Shown here: piece after piece, positions 21,519-30,560 of the stretch | Position numbering within the stretch: position 1 is the stretch's first letter | Layout: every line of letters starts with the position of its first letter | Origin: Gracilariopsis chorda | Lineage: Eukaryota; Rhodophyta; Florideophyceae; Gracilariales; Gracilariaceae | NCBI GenBank assembly: GCA_003194525.1 | Contig: NBIV01000745.1 | Coordinates: 1 to 30,560 of the forward strand | Reading direction: 5' to 3' | DNA: 30,560 bases | Program-made: the position numbers and the translations under genes | The notes under the pieces: model-generated | What the model was told of the DNA's origin: nothing | The model's input: only the letters and a program-made list of their open reading frames with translations | Database searches by the model: none

Positions 21519-24500
21519 ATGGCAAACGCAACGCTTAATATGGCTATCCTCTCGTCTCCTGCAACTCCGCAGAGTCTGCCTGTCAACTTTAACACCGTAA
21601 CACTAGGCGTACATGACGTTCTGCACGTTATGGTTTGCGTGGACTGCCAACTGGCGTTCCGTTCAAAGCGCTCGATGCAATTCCATCTCAGACATGAACC
21701 GCATTACATGGAACTCCTTGAAGCCCAAAAGGCAACAAATGAGCTGCATATGGTGTGTGAAAACACGCGTTTATTGGGACCCCACCCCCTTTTTAACCGT
21801 TACGATGTTCAAAACCGAAATGCTCTACAGGACGTACTACCCCCTCTGTTTGGCCTTCGAACCGAACTAGGTCTCCGATGCCCTGAATGTGGATTTGCCT
21901 GGGTGGATACAGCCACCCTCCAAAAACATATATCAGAATCCCACAATACGGATATAAGCTTTGCGCGTAATGCTGTCCAGAAAGAACTCGACCGGGGAAG
22001 ATTGCGCGTTCAGAGCGTTTTCCGTGGAACTCATAAACGGTCTTTTGCGGTTACAAATGACAACCCAGTGGGCTCTGTTTTACATCGACGGATTCTTATG
22101 CTGAAAAGCACACGGAAGCCTACCTCCCTCAACACCTTCGCAGACCGACCACACAAGTATCGCCCGTGATACCCTCCCACAAATCGCAAATGACACGCAG
22201 CCAGTGTTTGTTGAGAACCGCAAATCTCTTCCGGATCGTCCTCTTGTGACGTCGAGGACCCTCCCGGTACCAAGCTTGATACAGTTAACTTAGTATCGAA
22301 AACACAAAAACCACCGTATACGGGTGCGTACACGGAGCATGTGGAGACGTTTCTTAGGGATTTGCGCCCAAGCCGTTCGAAGACTCTAATTGGAAGCAAT
22401 ATCGCCGATGAGAAATGTCGTAATTACTTCATCCAGAGCACGAAGTTGGACTTGGCCCTTGAAAGCCTTCGCATATCAATGGAAGACGCAGTATTTCTTT
22501 CGGGCGCGAAGTTGGTTGAAGCCCGCGGCAATAACCCATTTCTCAAAGCTTTCCGCAAACATCGTTCAGTACATGCAACGAACACCGTCCATAATGTCCA
22601 CCTTACCCCCTTTTTTCTGCATAGTTTGAACCAACGAACAAACTTTGCTTTCAAAACCGTGCGCCTCGATACGTTACAGAGGTACGCTCTAGACGTTGCA
22701 AGGTTGCTGTTCTTTGTCGCAAACGCTAATACCCGCTCCCATGACTTGGTGCCAAAATCGGTCGCCAAAATGACTGTGGAAGTCATCACAATTCCCAATA
22801 TGATGAAGAATCTGCATGCGTCCCTAAAAGCATGTTTGCTACAGACTCTTCAACCGTACACGCCAACGAGCAGGTTGTTAGTCCCGTAATTTTGTTGCTT
22901 GTGCCTCGGTTCTCAAATTTACGGATTGCGAACTGGACAAGCCTATTTACAAATACGCCCGCCGCTGAAGACATCACTCACTTGCTTGCGGCTTTGCAAT
23001 ACGCTGTCGCAGCATCTGCCATCCATGAACTACACACACTCGGACAGTCTGGTGTACAAAGTACGGAAACGAACGTTTCTGAGATGGCGAGCCTGACAAG
23101 TTCTCTAGATATGCAGGCAAACCGCATTTTCTTTCATAAGAAACACTCTGAATGTTGCTATGAGCATTGCGACAAAAGAAAGCCTAAATGTGTCATTTTT
23201 ACCATGTACAATCCACACCAACTGCGGAATTGTTAAGGATGTGCATCTAAGCTTGTCGCAGGTGGGTAATCTCGCAGGAGTTTAAACACGGAAATGGAAT
23301 CTGTTATTTCGAATGATCTGCTCGATGGGTTTCCCTTCCCCCCTTGTTCAGCACACACTTGACATCGTTGAAAGATTCACCTTCAAACAGAGCCCCGGGA
23401 TTTTCTTTCCTTATACACCCGCAAAACACAAGCTTCATCCAACAAAACATGGAATATGTACTACAATGTCTTAGGAAGGGCTCTGCCTCCGGCTCCCACG
23501 TTCCATGCTTCCTCCTAGGTGACCCAACTGAAACGGCCTTGGATACGATTCGGCTTGGCCAGGACTTCCTGCTTAGAAATGGTATATTACGTTGGTGACG
23601 TACGCCCAAAAGATTCAAGAACGACTGCTGGTGGCGCTGCATCTGGCTTCTGGCTCTCCAGCGAGAGGAACAGAAATTGAATCCTACCGCTTGCATAACG
23701 ACGACACCCATCTCCGTTCTCTTATTCTCCTGGACTCTAAACCGGTTCTAATCACTCGATACATGAAAACACAGAACACAACTGGCGGCGCGCGCCCAGT
23801 ACCCAGATTCCCGGACCCTAAAACGGCGCAGGTGCTTTTAACCTACTTCACACTCATCCGCCCCGTTGAAACTCTGTTTGTATCCTTGTTGTTCGGCGAA
23901 GAGAAGAAGGACATCCAGTGGAAGATGCTTTTTGCCGTTCAGGGAGCAGCGCTTACTGCAAAAGCAATTCGACCTATAGTCGCAGCTCGTTTCTCAGCTG
24001 CTGGATACAATATCACATTTGCTGACTACCGCAACTTCTCCGCGGGTATCACCTGCGCACTTTCTTCTACACTTGCTAAGGGCATTGAAAACTCCTTTTC
24101 AAAGTCTATCATGGAAGAGTTTTTCAAACAGCCCACAATCAAGCTGGACACTCCGCTCACACAGCTGAAATGCTCTATGCTCGCACCCCTACAGATATAA
24201 CCGGCTTACGAAGAAGTGACCTTTCGAAATATAGGGAATGGTCTACGCAATGGCACACCCTTCTCGGAATCGCAAATGTTTTCCCAGCCCAGACCGCAAA
24301 GAAGCGACCAAGCCCGAATCCCTTAGATGAGGTTATCGTCTCAGAAGGTGGTTCCGAAACGCGAGCAGATCCCGCTGCGAAGCCCCTTTCCATCCAGGAC
24401 GGCAACCACTCTACTCCAACCAAATCCAGTAAGAAGACATTCCCGTACATGTCCGGGTCGGGGTCTGTAGAGCGACGAGAGCTGCCGAGAGGAGGTGCCG

Positions 24501-26773
24501 TGTTGTATACTCCAGCTCCGACAGTATACGAATTTAATACCAAGGTTTCTGGAAGCCCTTAGGGAAGGGTTACGCAACGATACGGCTCTATTCAAATCGC
24601 ATGCACAGTTTTTTATAACCGCTGCGGTATGGGAGAAGAGAGACACAATGCTAGTTTTGATGCCCGTCTTCTGGAAAAACGTTGTCAGTCCTACTACCGA
24701 TGTACATGGAAAAAGGCGTTATGACATCTATCATCGTTTGTTCCTCTAAAAGCCTTGGCAGCAGAATACGTGCAGAGGGTTACAAGATTCGATCTAGAGT
24801 GCTCAACGACCCCACGTCATGACGACGAGAAATTTGCAGATGTATACATACTATCGGTGGAAGTGGTGGCTTCGGAAGCCTTTCATTCTTTAGTTCAACA
24901 CTTAACACACCACTGGCGCCTTGCACGCATTGTACTTGACGAGGTGCACTGCTATCTGATGTGGCAACACTTCCACCCGGCTCTGGCGCATATGCATGTG
25001 GGTCTAAATGTACCCGTTCAAGTTCTCGAGTGATGCTGAGTGCAACCCTTCCTCCTGCGGATAGACCATTACTACTATCCCAACTCCAAATATCAGCTGC
25101 CTCCCTTTATCACACCTGCACCGCCCGAGACAATATATCTTTTATCGTAACAGACCTCTCAACCACCGCAATCCCCATTAGTTTGAAGCGTTACCGGACA
25201 GATACCGGCCTCTATCGATCTACATTTTCTCAATTTATCGAGCAGGCACTACACGTCTTCGCAAACGATGTTTCCAACTTCTTACTCACAACGGACAACC
25301 GGGTGGTTCGAATTATGCTCTTTTCCCTGACGAGATCAGACGCAGAATATTGCCACACTTACCTTACCCAACAGGACACAATGCCGTGGTCAGATACAAA
25401 CCCCGATATATCCCTCACCCTCTTACTATACCATGCGGGACTCGCAGACAACGACAAGACCAACACACACCACAATTGGATGTCCCTCAACCCCACAAAC
25501 CGCAAATTGTTACCCCAGGCAAGTCCTAATAATGATTTGCACAGCGGCGTTTGGAACCGGACTTGACGCACTGATGTGCGTATCGTGTACAACTTGGGAG
25601 GTGTAGCAAGCTTAGTGGACCTCGCGCAGCAAGCCGCAGAGCGGGTCGAGACAACAAACCTGCCAAGTGTGTCACAATATACTGCAAGTCTTATTTCCAG
25701 AAGATAAGGGACTTGTTATGTACGACCAATAATCAAAACAAGCACGATATCAGCAGAATCTACTTAGACGCAATGGCTCAGAACCGATGAATAGCGCCAA
25801 GGCGTGGATGGAATCGGACACAGTTTGTCGGAAACGCATTGTACGGGTACGTTGATGGCCTCAACCGGTATTTGCTTATTCAGCCCAGGTTCTCAACTGT
25901 GATGTGTGTAACAAACGCAATGGTTCCAGATCCTCCACCCCACACACCGACCCTACAAAGCCAGTTGAACAAGGCAGTATAAAAAACCACTCTGAAAACC
26001 ACGTCAGAGCCATTGTAACACCCCCACCGAGACATCATGCTGAAGACGATGAAGAACTTGACTTTGAACTGCAACCGTTACTGATGCTGCCTGACTTATC
26101 CAGAGATGTGCATGAAGCAAGGATGGACACCGGTGAGCCCCAACGGAATCCAACTCAGAAAATACTTGAAGAGGCCGGGAAAACTGTACGCCACCACAGT
26201 CATCGGCAAATGCCTTTCACGAGCTCGAAAGTATGCCCCACAGGTTCTCGTACACCACATCCAAGAGCTGGCACGGCGTTCACCTCCGTCTGCATACCAT
26301 GCTTGATGACCGAACATCGTGTGGTTTCCAAAGAACACCATTCCTGTGCATATGGAAAAGGAAGATGCTTCCATTGCTTCTCGTCTCTTCATCAAACTTC
26401 GCTCTGCGACGTGAAAAAAGGAGCACCTAGTACATGTTACCAATGTCACATGGGGTACTACAAAGGGTTTAAAACGCATGCTTCTCCAGCAACGTTTGGT
26501 ACCAGGCACTGTGAATTCATCGCACTTCGACAAGCCGCATGGGTGTTGTGGCGCAAATCTTCGGATATGCAGGATAGCATCGCCGCTGCACTGTTTGACC
26601 CAAGCAGCCAAACGCGTTACAACAACTTGAAGACGGAGATCATGAACACGGCAAACAAAGATAAGCACAGGGACTACCTATTCCATGCGTGGGTAACAGC
26701 CTCGGATTCTCGTTCGGTGCCCAACCTCGCCCGCCTCATCACTTGGTGCCGAGCAACGCATTCTATCATGTAA
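21519..26773 (+). pseudogene. Subtelomeric RecQ-type helicase with OrsD-like zinc fingers (fungal TLH-like), frameshifted
   Basis: The ATG at 21519 starts about 1,750 codons spread over many frames. Order of parts: two C2H2-type fingers, CVDCQLAFRSKRSMQFHLRH and CPECGFAWVDTATLQKH, as in OrsD-type proteins; a long helical region; LKDSPSNRAPGFSFL; ALHLASGSPARGTEIESYR, which precedes the helicase in large fungal RecQ proteins; Walker A PSSGKTLSVLLP (24664); DEVH (24938); motif III MLSATLPP (25033); RIMLFSLTRSDAEYC; TAAFGTGLDA (about 25540); a weak motif VI, DLAQQAAERVE; and C-terminal CxxC knuckles (CIPC, CFHCF, CYQCH). At least a dozen shifts occur, near 22140, 22255, 22880, 23285, 23335, 23595, 24545, 24665, 24815, 25025 and 25525, many at C- or G-runs. 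Helicases of this type lie beside telomeres in several fungi. The TAA at 26771 is the likely end. Confidence 0.78.
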
Positions 26774-27483
26774 TATATAGGCGTTATAAATTCAGCCGTT
26801 ATGGCCCTATGGGCATCCACCCACATGCGTTTAACGCAAGCGAGGCCAGAACGCCTATCCCGCCCTACAAGGGCAATGCGCATCGTTCCACGAGAGCAGC
26901 GGCTTAACGTCGTCGCAAGGCTAATGTTTCGCTTGGTGCAACCTGCGTGGTCCTTGCGAGTGTGATTGCAAAACACGAACGGGTCCCTGTCAAGAAAACA
27001 CACTCCTGTCGCTGGACACAGGTCGCGCTGTGCCCGGCTGCCGCTGTGCTCGCACGACAGGAACCGGTTCCTGTCGTCGTGTCACACAACACTCGTGTGT
27101 CGCTCGACACATCACGTTTTCTGCAGAGCCAAATTATTGCTCTCAAAGTGGATCAAGATGTTGTAACGAAAACCCCATACATCTGAATCTCTACAAATTT
27201 CTTGTCACCACGGGGCGCCTGTGCCAAACACCCACACGTAACTTTGTCACTTCACTCGTAGAAGGTCACAACCGCTTCTGCACAATCGTAACGCTTGGTT
27301 ATTGATGCACTACACTACGCACATACTTTCAGTCACACGGCATATAACCTCCTAAGCTTCGTGTTATAGCGAGAGACCCTATCTGTTCTTCCGGCTGTCC
27401 GAACCCCTCCCTCAACGCTCTGCGATCCGCTGCCCACCTTATACACCCCCTTTTCTCATAAGCATCCATCTTTTAAACCAATA
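26774..27483. other. Intergenic region between the two helicase genes
   Basis: Apart from the hairpin at 26987-27110, no feature is supported. Open frames here are short and lack recognisable domains. The pyrimidine-rich tract before GTTTCCAATTGCAG (about 27495-27507) could be mistaken for a 3' splice site, but the coding frame of the helicase runs through it. Confidence 0.5.
26987..27110. repeat. Hairpin repeat copy 7, with a perfect 22-bp central palindrome
   Basis: The centre at 27055-27076 is CGACAGGAACC followed by its exact complement. The right outer arm is GTGTCGCTCGACAC (ends 27110). On the left, CCTGTCGCTGGACACAGG (about 27005) makes its own small stem. A related CCCTGTC lies near 26994, so this copy may be two overlapping elements. 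Confidence 0.75.
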
Positions 27484-29958
27484 TTGCCATTGTTTCCAAT
27501 TGCAGGCGTTCCCGTTTCATTCCCCCATCAACCTTACGGCACTCAGTTCGCACTGATGCACTCGGTCTTAAGCTCGGGTAAAAACGCCAACACGCAATCA
27601 TCGAATCTCCGACAGGTACAGGAAAAACGCTCGCCCTATTATGTTCGACACTCGCTTTCCGCCAATACATTGTCGATTATGAAAACCCCTTTGATGCAAG
27701 CTCGACTACTATCCACAACGCGTGTCCATCATCTGCGTGTAGTGCTCTTAACTCAGAGGGTAATATCTATGACGATATTCATCTCCAAGACGACGACTTC
27801 GAGCCACCTAAGCACTTTGCGGATACCACATGGCAAAGGCTTGTGCATTTCCGTCCAACTTCCCACAATGCAGTCACTACAAGTAGGAATTTGTTTTCAG
27901 ACCTCGTTCCAGCCCCACCCCACATCTTCGTCTCATCAAGAGCCACATTGCGTTGAAGAATTGTCCGTCAATGCCTCTAATACTTGGGAGCCTCGGGTGT
28001 TCTACGTGACAAGAACCCACGCCCAGATATATCACAAGTGGCCTTGGAACTACAGAAAACCGATTACGCACCTCGGGTAGCGATTTTAGGGTCGCGAAAT
28101 GAGTACTGTATCAATCCTCTTGTTCAGAACTCACCAATTGACAAAAAGGGCGACTTATGCAAGGCCCTCATTTACGGCGCCCGTGGTTGTCATTTTACGT
28201 CCGGAACAGATATGCTTTGCACCTACAAGACCAAAAACCCGAACCTTGGGATATCGAGGATTTAGTTCAACTCGGACGGAGCTTCCAAGGCTGCCCGTAT
28301 TATGCGAGCCATAATCTTTTCCATAATGCTCAGTTAGTGTTCTGCCCATACAACTATGTTTTGGACAAAGTGTGCAGAAATGCACGTGGGCTCGACGTTT
28401 CTAACCACATCGTCATCTTCGACGAAGCTCATAATATAGAGGATCTTGCTCGCGAGTTTTCCAGCTTCGTGGTTGATATCCAAACTTTGTTTAACGCTGC
28501 TCAGCTAGCAACGGACATTCTTAGTTGCAAAAACACTAACGAACCGTTCCACACCAGTTTGCACATCATTTCTCAAATGCTATTCAGAATGGTACATCTC
28601 AGTGAACTAGTACTGGCAGAGGCTCCGGCTTTCAACACCAACCACTTCGATGAACCAATCGTCCAAGGCTCTCGATTACTAAAATATTTGTCTGATGCAG
28701 ACATAACCGCCGCCCAACTCCCTCGTGGCAATCTGCAGATACATACTTTGGAAGGTTCAACCACAGTCTTTACCACAGCTGTTTCGCGATTTTCTTAAAA
28801 CACAGAAACATCAGCGGGTCAATTCTATTCCAACCCTAAACATCGCGCAACGCCCTGGCATCACCGCTGAACAACACCTTAAGAATTCTAATATGAAACG
28901 TAATGTCCGCGCTTTGAACGAAATTCTCCAGAACGGCTTCCAATGGACGGCTCGCGTTCTCAACTCCCTCGAATACTTCTTCCGTGAGCCCGACGCATTT
29001 ACCATGGCTGTCACCCGCACTTATGAAGAACACACAGGAACGAAGGTACAACTCAGTTTTCTGTGCATGACCGCTTCCGTGTGTTTTAGAGATGTTGCGG
29101 AAGTCGCTCGAACGGTTATTCTAACCTCCGGTACCCTCAAACCCATGGACGCTTTGTGCTACGAAATAGGAACCCATTTCCACATACAGAGCACCCTCCC
29201 TCATGTGGCGGATGTGCAGAACCAATTATTTCTTGCTTTCGCAACCCGAGGTCCTTCCAATTACCCTTCTCAGCCACATCTCGTGGTGCGACAAACCCCA
29301 ACTTTCAACAAGAACTGGGAAACGCTCTCCTACATTATTTTCACGTTATTCCACACGGAATACTCGTCTTTCTGCCAAGCTACACATTGTTACGAACTTT
29401 ACAGAACAGCTGGCAGAATTCCGGGATTTGGGCTTCAATGATTGCTGCAAAGCAATCTGTTCTAACAGAACCTAAAAACAGAGGACCACACTTTGACTCT
29501 GTCCTCGCATCTTACTCCCACGCAGCAAAACATAAGGTGGAGCTGTGTTATTTGCGGTGTACAGGGGTAAACTTTCTGAGGGAGTTGACTTCAAAAAAAT
29601 GAGGCTTCTCGAGCTGTCATACTCATCGGCATCCCACTCCCATACCTCATGCACCTCCCCGTTCGCTGCAAGCGAATGTGGCTTGATCGCCGAGCAACAG
29701 ATGTGCAGCACAGACTATCCGTTCTCACTGGCGATGAATGGTACTAAACCAAGCCTTCAGTGCTTTAAACCAAGCGTTGGGGAGAGTGATTAGACACAAA
29801 CATGACTATGGCGCCGTCATTTGCATCGATTCCCGTTTCAAGGACGCCCAGTTACACCAAAGGCTACCTTCCTGGACGCTTGCTGGTTTGAAATCAACAA
29901 CGAGCCGCACCATGCTCTAGTGAGTCAATTGAAAACTTTCTTTAGTACTACGTCGTAA
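27484..29958 (+). pseudogene. FANCJ/BRIP1-type DNA helicase, frameshifted
   Basis: The order of motifs matches the iron-sulfur XPD/FANCJ helicase family, and the spacing suggests FANCJ. They are: the Q-motif region IAGVPVSFPHQPYGTQFALM; Walker A IIESPTGTGKTLALLC (27600-27641); FYVTRTHAQI; four Fe-S cluster cysteines (EYC, DLC, RGC, GCPYY); WDIEDLVQLG; FCPYNYVLD; DEAHNIED (28421); VILTSGTLKPMDAL; GILVFLPSYTLL; FAVYRGKLSEGVDF; and [15 protein letters not shown] (29768). Shifts lie near 27593, 27960, 28015 (an extra TA in ATATAT), 28193 (T-run), 28770, 29370, 29535, 29600 (A-run), 29745 and 29885. No in-frame ATG precedes the Q-motif, so the true start is uncertain. In an alternative last frame LVSQLKTFF ends at TAA 29956-29958. 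Intact relatives act in interstrand-crosslink repair and unwind G-quadruplexes. No introns are evident. Confidence 0.8.
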
Positions 29959-30468
29959 TGGACACTAAAAACCGTTTTTATATATGTTGCAATCGCCACT
30001 CGTCTAATACACCTAGAGCTAATTCCCACAGGGAGTTCCAAACACATGGCCACTTAATCCCTTTAAAACCCCTCTCACACTAACCTATTCGCTCGATACC
30101 TACATTACTTATAGTGGAACTGCAACCAGTCCCCTCCTTCAGTTTCTTCCCTGTTTGGGTACAAAGGATGGAAGGAAACCCTAAACCGCCTAAACCCCCC
30201 ACGTAACACGCCTAGCGACCCTAGAAACCCCCAAGTAGTACGTACACTAAGATGTACGCAAGTTCTACTATGGTTCACGTGCAGTACAAGAACCTGGTAT
30301 CTAAACACAGAACGTCATAATACCGCGCGTAGTACTAAGCAAGTAAACAAACTGCACTTGCTTAAACCTCTAGTACTTCACCGAAAACCCACCATGTGCC
30401 ACATGCTTGCTAGTACTGCTCGAAAACCATGCATCGTTAGTACCCTACATGTAACAGAGGCTTGGGCA
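29959..30468. other. Non-coding spacer with telomere-like words and repeated TAGTAC
   Basis: There is no gene. Words such as TTTAAAACCCCTCTC (30061), AACCCTAAACCGCCTAAACC (about 30178) and CTAGAAACCCCC resemble the spacer at 10.2-11.2 kb. TAGTAC occurs at 30236, 30330, 30371, 30411 and 30438, partly in a degenerate ~40-base repeat with CGAAAACC. Confidence 0.5.
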
Positions 30469-30522
30469 GTGTCGAGCGACACCACTGCCGTTGCGCGACA
30501 GGAACGTGTTCCTGTCGTGCGA
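30469..30522. repeat. Hairpin repeat copy 8, right outer arm missing
   Basis: The left arm GTGTCGAGCGACAC and the central GCGACAGGAAC, GT, GTTCCTGTCG are present. The expected right outer arm CTGTCGCTCGACAC is absent before the window ends. Confidence 0.8.
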
Positions 30523-30560
30523 CGCATGTGTAAAGTTCCTCTGCACTGTATGCTTATGAA

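Noticed and set aside
22143..22240. TGA read as Trp in the helicase
   Set aside because: Three TGA codons lie in one frame here, but the adjacent frame (IARDTLPQIANDTQPVFVENR) is open and looks like the real coding frame between two shifts.
26774..26980. Continuation of the RecQ gene past TAA 26771
   Set aside because: The frame stays open for about 68 codons after the stop, but nothing there resembles the end of related helicases.
27484..27510. 3' splice site (pyrimidines then GTTTCCAATTGCAG) before the FANCJ Q-motif
   Set aside because: The coding frame is open through it and no matching donor or upstream exon could be identified. It remains possible.

Overview
This window looks like a eukaryotic subtelomere. 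Its left third (1-10110) is a head-to-tail satellite of about 22 copies of a 466-bp unit. The satellite stops in mid-unit against a short degenerate run of telomere-like CCCCTAAAA repeats (10111-10194), written in the sense expected at a left chromosome end. The genes that follow are eukaryotic: a ketopantoate-reductase-like enzyme, a ParB-like/2-oxoglutarate-oxygenase protein, a DNA methyltransferase joined to a SET domain, a large RecQ-type helicase of the kind found at fungal telomeres, and a FANCJ/BRIP1-type helicase. No bacterial operon signals, tRNA or rRNA are visible. No clear spliceosomal introns were seen; breaks in reading frames are 1-2 base shifts. The taxon cannot be fixed from the sequence. 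An intron-poor alga (a red alga would fit) or an early-diverging fungus are both possible.

Layout. 1-10110 satellite; 10111-10194 telomere-like tract; 10195-11432 non-coding DNA with scattered CCCCTAAA-like words; 11433-12350 (+) the only clean complete gene, a PanE/ApbA-like oxidoreductase; 12461-16133 (-) a frameshifted ParB-like + 2OG-Fe(II) oxygenase gene; 16134-17986 a divergent intergenic region carrying five tandem ~230-bp modules, each with a ~77-bp hairpin, plus a sixth partial hairpin and a 44-base poly-C run; 17987-21262 (+) a frameshifted gene joining an uncharacterised N-terminal region, a beta-class DNA methyltransferase domain and a SET domain; 21519-26773 (+) a frameshifted OrsD-like zinc-finger/RecQ helicase; 26987-27110 another hairpin; 27484-29958 (+) a frameshifted FANCJ-like helicase; 29959-30560 non-coding DNA with telomere-like words and a last partial hairpin at 30469.

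How the parts may work together. Apart from the oxidoreductase, every recognisable gene is a DNA- or chromatin-acting protein: a possible base-modifying oxygenase with a ParB-like domain, a DNA methyltransferase with a SET domain, and two superfamily-2 helicases. They lie on both sides of, or between, copies of one hairpin family. The best candidate for something undescribed is therefore a subtelomeric cassette of DNA-modification and helicase genes bounded by structured repeats. It may be a decayed mobile or telomere-maintenance element. All four of these genes carry many small indels, mostly in short homopolymers, so either they are decaying pseudogenes or the assembly has residual indel errors. 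The indel-rich first ~2.9 kb of the satellite shows that such errors are at least present at the left edge.
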